This document shows, piece after piece, positions 26,030 through 34,857 of a DNA stretch of 64,000 nt. The translations under genes and the position numbers were made by a program. Positions within the stretch are counted from its first letter, which is position 1. Each line of letters begins with the position of its first letter. The stretch is from Bacillus sp. FJAT-42315 (GTDB lineage Bacteria; Bacillota; Bacilli; Bacillales; Domibacillaceae). The stretch spans positions 2,932,118-2,996,117 of the forward strand of contig NZ_KZ454941.1 of the NCBI RefSeq assembly GCF_002797375.1, in the 5' to 3' direction. The notes below the pieces were generated by a model. The model ran no database searches and was not told the DNA's origin. It was given only the letters and a program-made list of their open reading frames with translations.

Positions 26030-26152
26030 ACAAAGGCTAAAACCGCAACTTCCTGTTGCAACGCCTTTGTAACCTGCATCTTGCAGGCCCGAACGGATCG
26101 GGCATTTACGGGCTGTTGAGGTGGAAGTCTTACAACCCGTTAATGCGGGATA
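26030..26152 (+). ncRNA. Highly structured RNA-like segment, probable relic of a TnpB-element right end
   Basis: Consecutive hairpins in 120 bases: ACAAAGGC/GCCTTTGT enclosing GCAAC/GTTGC; CCTGCA/TGCAGG; GCCCGA/TCGGGC; then ACGGG/CCCGT competing with CCCG/CGGG in a pseudoknot-like arrangement. No ORF supports a coding role except a truncated gene that reads into its 3' end from the other strand. The layout recalls omega RNAs, but the identity is not proven. The flanking 25949-26029 and 26153-26248 stretches hold only the gene fragment described below. Confidence 0.45.
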
Positions 26153-26249
26153 AACTTGAAACATTATCAAATGGTATAGGTTTCCCATTAATCAAAATAT
26201 CAATAACCTGTTGTAGCCCATAGTTTGAATCAATTTTATTTTGATTCAT
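26130..26249 (-). pseudogene. Truncated small gene (39 codons) cut by the structured-RNA segment
   Basis: ATG at 26249 overlaps the stop of the upstream gene (TAATG) and opens MNQNKIDSNYGLQQVIDILI, then NGKPIPFDNVS. It continues only into the structured segment, where it stops. The coding look and translational coupling suggest a real gene that lost its 3' part. Family not recognised. Confidence 0.5.
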
Positions 26250-26488
26250 TAATAGAGTTTTTGCTTAAAAAGTTTCATTGCACAGAAAGTAATACCTAAT
26301 GCTAATAAAGAAATCATCAATGGCGAAATCGAACTTGCAGAACCAAATTCAACTTCAGAGGGTAGAGATGAGGCATTTTTCCATACAAAGTCTGGTGTAT
26401 AAAGCTTAGTTAATACTAGACCCGAAACTATTTGAAGTACGCCGTAAGCTAAAACAAAACTACCTGTAAACAATAAATATTTCTTCAT
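26249..26488 (-). CDS. Small two-helix membrane protein
   Basis: 79 aa with transmembrane segments at ~5-27 and ~55-72 and a short external loop. Not recognised. The stop overlaps the ATG of the truncated gene above. Confidence 0.55.
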   Translation of the reverse strand: MKKYLLFTGSFVLAYGVLQIVSGLVLTKLYTPDFVWKNASSLPSEVEFGSASSISPLMISLLALGITFCAMKLFKQKLY

Positions 26489-26648
26489 GTCAATTCTCTC
26501 CCTTTTGCAATTTTTTCATTACCATTAGTTTATCACATACTATACCTTATTAGGTAAAAAAAGTAATTAATTCCCCCTAGCCTTTAGGCGCGCTGTGAAC
26601 CCTAATTGCAAAATCGATTGTGGGAAAGCTATTTAAAACAAAGCCTCA

Positions 26649-27482
26649 TCATTTCAACTTCACACTATAAAATCGCATAGCTTCAAGGCTACCTTCTGAC
26701 TCAAATACTCCTGCTTTTATTAGTTTTTTTAGTCGATATTCTAAAAAGGAATCACCTACATATTGTTCTAAATATCCGAGAACATCGCCGATCAGTCTTG
26801 CTGCTTTCATAAAGTCTTTTAATTGCGGTTTTCTATGTAAATACTTTGCTCTTTGAATAATAAATTGGTCATAATAGTCTTCAGGTACACTTTCAATTCT
26901 TCCGTTCTTCCATATTCTTAATGCTTCACGATTTTCAGCAAGAGTCAGCCATTCTTGTTCAAGCTTCTTCCGTTCAATTTGTGATAAAGACGGCTTCATT
27001 TGACTTTGCTCATAAATCACTTGGAGTTTCTCTGGAGGTATTTCACCTGTATGCATTACCACATATTCTATATTCGGTTCGTTAAAGTGTTCCGCATAAG
27101 TCGTTGTCGAGTTAATCACGTTCATTTCATTCGTTTTATTCTTTAATAAATGCAGAACAAATCGCAGTCCTGTTTGCTCATGAGAACTTTCAGATACCCA
27201 TATCGTAATTGGCAAATTTTCTGGAATAGACAATATTTGATCCATCGTCTTTTGATAGCGCTGTTTATATTCATGAAAATCTTCAGCCGTAAGATTTTTC
27301 ATCCAATCCAACCTTGCTTCTTCATGCAATCGAAAAATAGGACCAACAGAAAATATATCCCAAAATGAAATGACTTTTTCTATTTTATTGACGCCCATCG
27401 CTTTTAAAGCTACTTTTAAACTTCCGGCAGGAGAATCACCGAAAAGAATATGTACCCTTTGAAATTGTTCTTCCTGCTTCAT
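26649..27482 (-). CDS. DUF1835/DUF3658 domain protein
   Basis: About 277 aa. The N-terminal DUF1835 domain opens RVHILFGDSPAGSLKVALKA, and a C-terminal DUF3658 region follows (EYRLKKLIKAGVFESEGSLE). The family is common in Bacillaceae; no biochemical role is known. The start is placed at the Met after GGAGGG (10-nt spacing). An in-frame ATG at 27566 would add 28 residues but has no clear ribosome site. Confidence 0.8.
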   Translation of the reverse strand: MKQEEQFQRVHILFGDSPAGSLKVALKAMGVNKIEKVISFWDIFSVGPIFRLHEEARLDWMKNLTAEDFHEYKQRYQKTMDQILSIPENLPITIWVSESSHEQTGLRFVLHLLKNKTNEMNVINSTTTYAEHFNEPNIEYVVMHTGEIPPEKLQVIYEQSQMKPSLSQIERKKLEQEWLTLAENREALRIWKNGRIESVPEDYYDQFIIQRAKYLHRKPQLKDFMKAARLIGDVLGYLEQYVGDSFLEYRLKKLIKAGVFESEGSLEAMRFYSVKLK

Positions 27483-27572
27483 TTCGTTATATCCCTCCAA
27501 AACTTTTTCATTTGGATGAAGTGTCGTATTCACCTCTTCAATATAGAACTTTGAAAAGGTCAACATTCTTCA

Positions 27573-27723
27573 TCAAAGTACATATACCAACGCACATACT
27601 CGTTCTAAATCAAATTCAGCATCGTAACATCGAAAGATTATGTAGATAAGATAAATTCATTCTTCGATAGTTTCGTACATATCCCTCAAAAAATTGAATA
27701 AGATTGAAATACTGTTTTTTCAT
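27573..27723 (-). pseudogene. Small frameshifted gene
   Basis: After GGGGAG, ATG 27723 opens MKKQYFNLIQFFEGYVRNYR. About 12 codons further on the coding look moves to the next frame (RCYDAEFDLERVCALVYVL, stop at 27573). Total 151 bases, one more than a multiple of three, consistent with a single-base frameshift. Not recognised. Confidence 0.4.
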
Positions 27724-27818
27724 ACGCATTACTCCCCTTCTATATAACGTTTCCCTATTCTACATTGTAAGGAAAAAAACACCCTAAAAACAACAAGTGA
27801 ATTTACATAAAATAATAA

Positions 27819-27844
27819 GAGAGCTTCCCATAAAAGAAGCTCTC
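27819..27844 (-). terminator. Probable terminator of rlmCD
   Basis: GAGAGCTTC / GAAGCTCTC perfect 9-bp stem, 77 bases after the rlmCD stop on the minus strand, followed by an A/T-rich run. Confidence 0.65.
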
Positions 27845-27920
27845 CTACGACTGCCTCCACCTTAAGAACTTCAGACCATTGCATGAACAATACGTCTTCG
27901 ATTCGTTAGTGGTTTATTTC

Positions 27921-29300
27921 TTAATTATTTAAAACCAACTTCGCCACTGCCTCGACATGAGCCGTCATCGGAAACATATCGACAGGTTGAATATATTCAA
28001 CCTCATACATCCCGCTCAATTGGTTAATATCCTTCGCCAATGTCGATGGATTACACGAGACATAAATGAAGCGTTTCGGTTTGATTTTTTTCAATGTGTC
28101 TAAAAATTTCTGATCACAGCCTGTACGCGGTGGGTCGACGATAACGACGTCGGGCTTCCATCCTTGCCAAAGCCATTTTGGTAGCCATTCTTCCGCTGTG
28201 CCGACTTCATATACGGCGTTCATATTGTATGTTTTCGCATTTTTCCTAGCATCATTAATCGATTCAGCGATAACGTCCATGCCGCGAATTTCCGCTGCTT
28301 CTTTGCCGACCCAGAGCCCGATCGTTCCGGAACCACAATAAGCATCAACGATTTTTTCTTTTCCTGTTAAAGCCGCTGCTTGCTTCACTTCATTATAAAG
28401 CTTTGTTGTCTGCACAGGATTCAATTGGAAAAAAGCTCTCGCTGATAGTTCGTACGTGTAGTCTTCTAGCTGTTCTTCGATCGTTTCTTGACCAGCTAAT
28501 GTGACCGTTTGATCGCCAAAAATTAACGACGTTTTCTTCGGGTTAATGTTGTGCATAATCGATGTGACTTCCGGCAGACGTTTTTGAATTTCATCGACGA
28601 TTAATGCTTTTTTCGGTAGTTCGTTCGTAGCAGTAATGAGTACGACTTGGATTTGCCCCGTCGCAATTCCTACTCGCGTGACAATCGTTTTCACAGCGCC
28701 TTGTTTTTTCTTTTCATCATAAATGGAGACGTTGACATCTTGTAAAATATTTTTCACCGTTGTTAGCACATGATTGATAGCTGGTTGTTGGACATTGCAG
28801 TTCGGAATATCAATTAATTTATGGGAGTTTAAGCTGTATAAGCCGGCGACGACTTTCCCATCTTTTTTCCCTACTTGAAACTGGCTTTTGTTGCGGTAAT
28901 TCCACGGATTGTCCATGCCGATTGTTTCGCGAATATTAAGCGATTCCATATCAAGCTTCGTGTGCCGTTCAAGTGATTGGATTAAAATATCCCGCTTCTC
29001 TTTTAACTGCTGATCATAGGATAAATGCTGTAGCTGACAGCCTCCACATTGCTCGTACACAGGGCATGGAGGAGTTGTCCGGTGCGGAGAGGCTTTACGA
29101 ATTTTTTTAATTCGACCTTCCGCAAATTTTGGATGAACCTTTGTTGCTTCAACGACGACTTCTTCTCCCGACAAAGCCCCTGGGACAAAGACAACTTGCC
29201 GTTTAAAATAACCAACGCCTTCCCCATTAATGCCGATCCGTTTAATCGTTAACGGAAACGTTTGTTTTAATTTGATTTTCATTTGATTTTGTTGCTTCAT
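27921..29300 (-). CDS. rlmCD: 23S rRNA (uracil-5-)-methyltransferase RlmCD/RumA family
   Basis: SAM-dependent enzyme making m5U in 23S rRNA (B. subtilis YefA/RlmCD modifies both U747 and U1939). 459 aa. TRAM domain ~1-70; [4Fe-4S] cysteines in [11 protein letters not shown] plus a later Cys (DIPNCNV); SAM motif [20 protein letters not shown]; catalytic [11 protein letters not shown]. All key residues are present. Confidence 0.93.
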   Translation of the reverse strand: MKQQNQMKIKLKQTFPLTIKRIGINGEGVGYFKRQVVFVPGALSGEEVVVEATKVHPKFAEGRIKKIRKASPHRTTPPCPVYEQCGGCQLQHLSYDQQLKEKRDILIQSLERHTKLDMESLNIRETIGMDNPWNYRNKSQFQVGKKDGKVVAGLYSLNSHKLIDIPNCNVQQPAINHVLTTVKNILQDVNVSIYDEKKKQGAVKTIVTRVGIATGQIQVVLITATNELPKKALIVDEIQKRLPEVTSIMHNINPKKTSLIFGDQTVTLAGQETIEEQLEDYTYELSARAFFQLNPVQTTKLYNEVKQAAALTGKEKIVDAYCGSGTIGLWVGKEAAEIRGMDVIAESINDARKNAKTYNMNAVYEVGTAEEWLPKWLWQGWKPDVVIVDPPRTGCDQKFLDTLKKIKPKRFIYVSCNPSTLAKDINQLSGMYEVEYIQPVDMFPMTAHVEAVAKLVLNN

Positions 29301-29390
29301 TATTAAGCCTCATTTCACAGGTTTGCTTTTATTAGTATAACAAAAAATAGTACCTTATAAGAAAGAGGATATGCGTTCAATGAGTTTGCT

Positions 29391-29425
29391 AAAAAAGTTT
29401 GACTCCCACAGCTACGCAGGAGTCA
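29391..29425 (-). terminator. Terminator of pdaA
   Basis: TGACTCC / GGAGTCA with a 12-nt loop, then a T-run on the minus strand, just after the pdaA stop. Confidence 0.7.
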
Positions 29426-29430
29426 GACGT

Positions 29431-30210
29431 TTACGATTTTTTTCGAGACTTCATATAATGATCTAAGCTTTCAAAGCGATAGCCCTTCTTTTTCAAATCT
29501 TTGATCGCTTTTGGAAGTGCTTCGGCATTGTCTTTTGAGACGGAGTGCAATAAAAGTACAGCTCCTGGATGAATTTGCGCCATAATGTTGTCATATGCGT
29601 ATTGCCAGCCTCTTTGGTTGTTTGTTTCCCAATCCTTAAAAGCGAGCGACCACATGACATGGGTGTAGCCCTCGTCTTTCGCCAGCTTTAATGTTCGTTC
29701 ACTTAATACTCCACGCGGCGGCCGCAAATAAGGCATGCTTTTTTGTTTGGTTAGTCGAGCGGTTTCCTCCTTTACTAACCGCAGTTCTTCTCTTAACTTT
29801 TCATCGTTAACTTGCGTTAGATCAGGGTGAGTCCAGGAATGGTTGCCGATGATATGCCCTTCTTTATGCATTCTTTTCACTAAATCTGGCGCGCTTTTCA
29901 AATAATGACCTGTGACAAAAAAAGCACCGGGCACTTTTTCTTTTTTCAACGTATCAAGAATGTTTTCGGTGTAGCCATTTTCATACCCATTATCAAACGT
30001 TAAATAGATGACCTTTTCATTCGGGTTTGCTTTGTAAAACCCACCATATTTTTCGAGGATCTCATCATATTCTTTCCCTGCTTGTGCTGGCTGCTCATCT
30101 TTTCCTTTTTGAAAGCCCCAATGAATCGCTTGATTAGACATCGAAAAAGCAGTAGAAGCGAAGATCATTAGGAACAGTGACACCAACACGCTATTTTTCA
30201 ACCATTTCAT
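29431..30210 (-). CDS. pdaA: Polysaccharide deacetylase PdaA (delta-lactam de-N-acetylase)
   Basis: Exported NodB-family enzyme that de-N-acetylates muramic acid during muramic delta-lactam formation in the spore cortex. Signal peptide residues 1-24 (KWLKNSVLVSLFLMIFAST). NodB motifs: LTFDNGYENGYT, HSWTHPD (metal His), RPPRG, and LLLHSV near the C terminus. The TFDNG form is typical of PdaA. Start at the Met before KWLKN, 6 bases after AAAGGAAG; ATG 30216 is possible. A 30-codon upstream extension is rejected. Confidence 0.9.
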   Translation of the reverse strand: MKWLKNSVLVSLFLMIFASTAFSMSNQAIHWGFQKGKDEQPAQAGKEYDEILEKYGGFYKANPNEKVIYLTFDNGYENGYTENILDTLKKEKVPGAFFVTGHYLKSAPDLVKRMHKEGHIIGNHSWTHPDLTQVNDEKLREELRLVKEETARLTKQKSMPYLRPPRGVLSERTLKLAKDEGYTHVMWSLAFKDWETNNQRGWQYAYDNIMAQIHPGAVLLLHSVSKDNAEALPKAIKDLKKKGYRFESLDHYMKSRKKS

Positions 30211-30294
30211 ACGCATCTTCCTTTGCTCTTTTTCCTTTAGTTTCAATCGAAAGCAGAAAAATATCCGTTCATTGCGGAGAAATATTTGGTAATG

Positions 30295-30427
30295 TCGAAG
30301 AAACACTTATTAAGGTCGAAGAAAATTAACTATCATCGAAGAAACACTCATTAAGGTCGAAGAAGATTAACTATCATCGAAGAAACACTCATTAAGGTCG
30401 AAGAAGATTAACTATCATCGAAGAAAG
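30295..30427 (+). repeat. 41-bp-period tandem array, locus 1
   Basis: Seven TCGAAGAA cores at 30295, 30316, 30336, 30357, 30377, 30398 and 30418, alternately 21 and 20 bp apart. Spacers are CACTCATTAAGG-like and GATTAACTATCA-like. It lies between the pdaA 5' end and the fumarase terminator, the one locus where the GAAGAA strand opposes both neighbours. Confidence 0.9.
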
Positions 30428-30429
30428 GC

Positions 30430-30462
30430 AAAAAGCGGCCGAATCAACTTCGACCGCTTTCT
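30430..30462 (-). terminator. Terminator of the fumarase gene
   Basis: AAAGCGG-C-CGAA / TTCG-A-CCGCTTT with a short loop, then a T-run on the minus strand. Confidence 0.85.
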
Positions 30463-30472
30463 CATTTCAATC

Positions 30473-32005
30473 TTATTTAAATACTGGCTCTTTAAATTGA
30501 GCTAGTTTTTCTAGTGATGATTTGTCTACAGTTTCGTGAAGGCTGTTGCCGTGTGAGTCCATTGTGACAACTGCTGTGAAGCCTTCTACTTGTAAATGCC
30601 ACATCGCTTCTGGAATACCGAATTCCATTAAATCAACACCTTCAACTGATTTAATACAGTCAGCGTAGTATTGAGCTGCTCCGCCGATGGCATTTAAGTA
30701 AACGCCCCCGTGTTCTTTTAGAGCTGCCAATGTTTTTGGTCCCATACCGCCTTTACCGATTACGGCACGGATACCGAATTTCTTCATGATGTCTCCTTGA
30801 TAAGGCTCCTCACGAATAGACGTTGTTGGACCTGCTGCTTTTACATGCCATTTGCCGTCTTCATCTTTTAGCATAACTGGACCGCAATGGTAAATGACTT
30901 GTCCATTTAAGTCTACTGGTGCATCGTGGTCTGTTAAGTATTTATGAATCGCGTCACGACCTGTGTACATCATGCCGTTAATACGAACGACATCGCCCAC
31001 TTTTAACTCACGAATTTGCTCTTCTGTAATTGGTGCCTGTAAAGTCACTGTACGGCTTTCAGACTGTGTTTCTTCCGCTTGTTGTTCGAATGTGATTTTT
31101 TCGCCATCTTGGTATAACCATTCTTGAATTTCGCCTGTTTCAGGATTGATTTGTACACCTAAGCGACGGAATGCCCAGCAGTTGTAAGCAACAGACACGA
31201 AGAAGCTAGCTGGTAAACGGTGCATTACTCCAACTTTACAGCCAAGCAATGTCGTTTCACCGCCGAAGCCCATTGTTCCGATGCCAAGCTCGTTCGCATG
31301 CTTCATTACATACTCTTCTAGTTTGCGAAGATCTTCGTTTGGATTTACATCTTCTACGTTGCGGAAAAGTTGCTCTTTCGCTAATTCATAGCCAGTTGTA
31401 CGGTCGCCACCGATTCCAACGCCGATGAAACCTGCGCTACAACCTTGCCCTTGTGCTTGATAAACAGAATGCATAATACATTTGCGGATTCCATCAAGAT
31501 CACGGCCTGCTTTACCTAGTCCTTCTAATTCACAAGGTAAGCTGTACTGAATGTTTTTATTTTCACAGCCACCGCCCTTTAAAATTAGGCGTGCATCGAT
31601 ATAATCTTTTTCCCATTGTTCAAACTTAATAACTGGTGTCCCTGCACCAAGGTTATTCCCACTGTTTTCCCCTGTTAATGAATCAACGGAGTTTGGACGT
31701 AGTTTGCCGTCTTTCGTTGCGCGAATCAACGCCTCATGAATCGCTTCTTTAATAACAAGCTGATTCACTCCCACTGGCGTTTTCACTTTAAACGTTGGCA
31801 TACCCGTATCTTGGCAAATTGGAGAAATATTTTCATCCGCCATTTGGATATTGTTCGTAATTGTGTCTAGGCTCATTGCTGCACGAGTGCCAGCGTTTTC
31901 ACGAAGCTTCGCAGCCTTTACCGCACGACGAACGTCCTTCGGTAAATTAGTGGATGTTTCAACGATTAATTGGTACATGCTTTCCTGAAATTGTTCAAGA
32001 TTCAT
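30473..32005 (-). CDS. fumA: Class I (Fe-S) fumarate hydratase
   Basis: Fe-S-dependent fumarase of the TCA cycle, 510 aa, with alpha and beta domains in one chain. Conserved parts: SPICQDTGMPTF, GGGCENKN, QGQGCSAGFIGVGIGG (about the first 290 residues), then the beta domain with MYTGRDAIHKYL, YHCGPVM, AAGPTTSIRE and GKGGMG. B. subtilis uses the class II FumC, so this is a lineage difference. ATG 32005 follows GGAAGGGG. Confidence 0.92.
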   Translation of the reverse strand: MNLEQFQESMYQLIVETSTNLPKDVRRAVKAAKLRENAGTRAAMSLDTITNNIQMADENISPICQDTGMPTFKVKTPVGVNQLVIKEAIHEALIRATKDGKLRPNSVDSLTGENSGNNLGAGTPVIKFEQWEKDYIDARLILKGGGCENKNIQYSLPCELEGLGKAGRDLDGIRKCIMHSVYQAQGQGCSAGFIGVGIGGDRTTGYELAKEQLFRNVEDVNPNEDLRKLEEYVMKHANELGIGTMGFGGETTLLGCKVGVMHRLPASFFVSVAYNCWAFRRLGVQINPETGEIQEWLYQDGEKITFEQQAEETQSESRTVTLQAPITEEQIRELKVGDVVRINGMMYTGRDAIHKYLTDHDAPVDLNGQVIYHCGPVMLKDEDGKWHVKAAGPTTSIREEPYQGDIMKKFGIRAVIGKGGMGPKTLAALKEHGGVYLNAIGGAAQYYADCIKSVEGVDLMEFGIPEAMWHLQVEGFTAVVTMDSHGNSLHETVDKSSLEKLAQFKEPVFK

Positions 32006-32101
32006 TATTATTCCCCTTCCCACTTACCTTTATGTATAAGACTCAATATTCTTATTATAACGCTGAACATATTCGTTTGAAAGAGATTAAATTGTAAACA
32101 C

Positions 32102-32128
32102 AAAAAGTGCCAGAATTGCTTCTGGCAC
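32102..32128 (-). terminator. Terminator of the SE1561-family gene
   Basis: GTGCCAGAA / TTCTGGCAC with a 4-nt loop, then TTTTT on the minus strand. Confidence 0.85.
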
Positions 32129-32142
32129 CCACGGGACAACTA

Positions 32143-32319
32143 TTATCTGCTTTTAAATTGTTCACATTTCACTTCGATATCATCAATCATTTGTAGAAGG
32201 CGATCAATATCTTCTAATTCTGTTTCAGCAGGATCAATGGAATCCAACACTTCTAAAAATATATTTAATCGCTCCTTTAAATAGCTGACTTGCGATTCTT
32301 TATCATTAATTGGTTTCAT
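32143..32319 (-). CDS. SE1561 family small protein
   Basis: 58-aa acidic, helical protein with the family pattern SQVSYLKERLNIFLEVLDSI followed by TELEDIDRLLQMIDD. Function unknown. ATG 32319 lies 9 bases after AAAGGGG; the TTG two codons upstream is too close to that site. Confidence 0.75.
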   Translation of the reverse strand: MKPINDKESQVSYLKERLNIFLEVLDSIDPAETELEDIDRLLQMIDDIEVKCEQFKSR

Positions 32320-32394
32320 GAGCAATGGCCCCTTTCTTTTTTACACAATTAAATGGTAGCCGATCGCAAAGTCAATTTCAACGTTTTTCACATA

Positions 32395-33174
32395 TTAACG
32401 AACGGATTGATAGCTAAATGACAGATGATTTTTAATTGGAATCCAAGCAGTCACTCTTTTAGAAGTAAGATTTTTGACGACGACTGCTCGATTCCAGCCC
32501 GATATGACTAAATACACTTCTCCGAAAGTCGCTGTCCCTTTTTCATGAATCGCAGGGGCAAAGGAATGTAAGTAGCCAGCCGTTTTTGGTGCGACGTTGT
32601 AAATATCATTTTGTTTCGTTCCATTGCCAATAACCGTTGAGTAAGCAAGTGGCAGTTTTGTTTTTTTGATAGCTGATTTTAACACCATCTCTTGCACTTC
32701 ATCTGCTCGCGGTACTTTTGCTGACAATCCACCTTTTACGACTTTATATGTCTCTTGCACATAATGCATTTGATAGTTGTTTTTCCCACCGCGGTTATCA
32801 TAAAAATTGGTATTGATTTTTTGATATTGCCAATTGGGGGTAGTTTCCTCTGAATGATAGGAAAGCGGCCACTCTCCAAGGTAAATTTCTGCTCTCACAC
32901 CAAATGCAAACGGCGATTTATTCATATCCGTTTCATTGAGCATGCGAATAAACTTAGGGTTCGTAATCTTCGCCTTAGATGTGCTAAGTAATTCTTTCGT
33001 CAGCTCTGTCGGCTGTAATTCTGATATTTCTTGCTCTTCATTTAAAAACGTATTCTCCTTCGTAATATCTCTGACCGAAGAAGGAATTTGAAAAGGTTGT
33101 TTCGCTACGGCGGAATTGACCCCGCTGAACAGAAATACAATTACTATAGATAAAAGCAAACGGATGAATTTCAT
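32395..33174 (-). CDS. yfkD: YfkD-like exported protein
   Basis: 259 aa with a signal peptide (residues 1-25, cleavage near SAVAKQ) and a C-terminal beta-rich domain ending LSFSYQSVR. Function unknown. It follows the Ca2+/H+ antiporter gene as in B. subtilis (yfkE-yfkD). Ribosome site GGAGG. Confidence 0.85.
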   Translation of the reverse strand: MKFIRLLLSIVIVFLFSGVNSAVAKQPFQIPSSVRDITKENTFLNEEQEISELQPTELTKELLSTSKAKITNPKFIRMLNETDMNKSPFAFGVRAEIYLGEWPLSYHSEETTPNWQYQKINTNFYDNRGGKNNYQMHYVQETYKVVKGGLSAKVPRADEVQEMVLKSAIKKTKLPLAYSTVIGNGTKQNDIYNVAPKTAGYLHSFAPAIHEKGTATFGEVYLVISGWNRAVVVKNLTSKRVTAWIPIKNHLSFSYQSVR

Positions 33175-33312
33175 GATGTCATTTCCTCCAAGCTTTCTTT
33201 TTTCTATAGTTTGTACCCGTAAGGTCTCTTTATCCGTTGAAATAAGCGGCTCTATTAAGTGATTTTTTGGTAAAAACTGAAGATGATTGGCGCTTTTTTA
33301 GTATTATGGAAG

Positions 33313-33480
33313 CTTCTTCGATGTTGTTAGCCTTTTCCTCGACTTTTCTGCTCATTTCTTTGACCTTGCTAGCTCTTTCTTCGACTTTCTGATCGTTTCT
33401 TTGACCTTGCTAGCTCTTTCTTCGACTTTCTGATCGTTTCTTTGACCTTGCTAGCTCTTTCTTCCACTTTCTGATCGTTT
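33313..33480 (-). repeat. 41-bp-period tandem array, locus 2
   Basis: On the minus strand, about four periods of TCAAAGAA-N12-TCGAAGAA-N13 with spacers ACGATCAGAAAG and AGAGCTAGCAAGG; the distal copies degenerate. It begins at the stop codon of the antiporter gene and reads in the same direction. Confidence 0.9.
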
Positions 33481-34534
33481 ATAGTAAGTAAAATCCAATG
33501 CCCATAATAACGTAAGCAGCTAATAACGTTAAGCCTTCAAACCAGTTTGTTTCTCCATCGTTTGAGATGACGATTGCTACCAAAACGGCTGTGACCATCG
33601 AAACCAACTCTGGAATTGTGAATACTAACGGCATCGGATTCACAAATAATAATGATAATAACACGAGCAACGGGGCGACGAACATGGCGATTTGTAGCGT
33701 GGAGCCGATAGCAATTTCAACAGCGATATCCATTTTATTTTTCATCGCCATTAAGATCGCTGACGCGTGCTCAGCGGCGTTACCAACGATGGCAACAATA
33801 ATGACTCCGATAAATAATTCAGACCACCCAAAGCGATCGCCGACGGCTTGAAATGTATGTACAAGCCCTTCTGATACGTAGGCAACGGCAAGAGTCGCCG
33901 CAAACAAAATGCCGAGCGCCTTTCGTTTTGACCATTCCGGCTCCTCATGATCAGTTTCTACATTTTCATCTTGTGAAACATAGACCCCTCGATGAGTGAC
34001 TAATTTAAAGAACAAAGCAGCTAAATAAAGCATAATTAATATAATTGAAACCCCGATACTTAAAGAAAGTGTCTTTGTTTCATTCATATTCATCGTAAAG
34101 ATCTCTGGAATAACAAAAGCCACAATGACAGCAAACATTAATAACCCTGAATTATGTCGGGCATCATGCACATTAAATGTTTGACGTTTATATTTCAACC
34201 CACCTAAAAAGAAAGAAAGTCCAGCGACTAACAGCAAGTTTCCTAAAACAGAACCTGTCAACGAAGCAAGTACCACTTCAACTAACCCTGCTTTCAAGGC
34301 AAAAATCGAAATGATCAGCTCAACCGCATTTCCAAAGGTAGCATTTAACAACCCACCAATTCGCGGACCAGCGACAATGGCTAAACTTTCTGTTGCTCTG
34401 CCCATATAGCTAGATAAAGCAATAATCGTCAAACAGTAAATCGCAAACATCAAAATACTCGACCAATGTAGTAAAGACCCTGCGACAGACAGCGGCACCC
34501 CAAGTAAGACCATGATTCCAAATATTTTACCCAT
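33479..34534 (-). CDS. chaA: Calcium/proton exchanger ChaA/YfkE (CaCA family)
   Basis: Membrane antiporter of 351 aa with ~11 helices and the two alpha-repeats of the CAX family: GRATESLAIVAGPRIGGLLN, ATFGNAVELIISI and, in the second half, IVGNAAEHASAILMAMKNKM. It exports Ca2+ in exchange for H+. Ribosome site AGAGGT. The stop codon is the first element of repeat array 2. Confidence 0.92.
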   Translation of the reverse strand: MGKIFGIMVLLGVPLSVAGSLLHWSSILMFAIYCLTIIALSSYMGRATESLAIVAGPRIGGLLNATFGNAVELIISIFALKAGLVEVVLASLTGSVLGNLLLVAGLSFFLGGLKYKRQTFNVHDARHNSGLLMFAVIVAFVIPEIFTMNMNETKTLSLSIGVSIILIMLYLAALFFKLVTHRGVYVSQDENVETDHEEPEWSKRKALGILFAATLAVAYVSEGLVHTFQAVGDRFGWSELFIGVIIVAIVGNAAEHASAILMAMKNKMDIAVEIAIGSTLQIAMFVAPLLVLLSLLFVNPMPLVFTIPELVSMVTAVLVAIVISNDGETNWFEGLTLLAAYVIMGIGFYLL

Positions 34535-34706
34535 TTGTGTACCTCTCTTCCCTTATAAGTTAGTAACTCTACTCTCTTTCGTTAAAGCCTATTTTTCCCC
34601 TTCACTCGTTATTGTATTCTTTTCCATTTTAGCTGATAAAAAAACGACTTGAAAACAAAGGATTTATCCTTTTCTTTTCCACCGTCCTATGTTAAGATAT
34701 CCTTAA

Positions 34707-34721
34707 TTAGAATAATTTTAA
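34707..34721 (+). promoter_or_regulatory. Candidate PerR box upstream of pfeT
   Basis: TTAGAATAATTTTAA matches the PerR 7-1-7 consensus TTATAATNATTATAA at all but two positions. In B. subtilis pfeT (zosA) is PerR-controlled. Confidence 0.6.
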
Positions 34722-34768
34722 AGTAAAAATTAGTTGTCTACATCTAATAAAGCTTGTATTAACGGTAT

Positions 34769-34783
34769 TGATAACGATTTTCA
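34769..34783 (+). promoter_or_regulatory. Candidate Fur-type box 1 upstream of pfeT
   Basis: TGATAACGATTTTCA differs at two positions from the Fur 7-1-7 consensus TGATAATNATTATCA. Confidence 0.5.
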
Positions 34784-34805
34784 CTATCTCTCACACTTCA
34801 GAATA

Positions 34806-34820
34806 TGATTATTATTCTCA
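34806..34820 (+). promoter_or_regulatory. Candidate Fur-type box 2 upstream of pfeT
   Basis: TGATTATTATTCTCA also differs at two positions from the Fur consensus; 38 bp before the start codon. Confidence 0.5.
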
Positions 34821-34857
34821 ATTAAAAAATAAATTATCAATTAAGGAGGTTTTTCCT

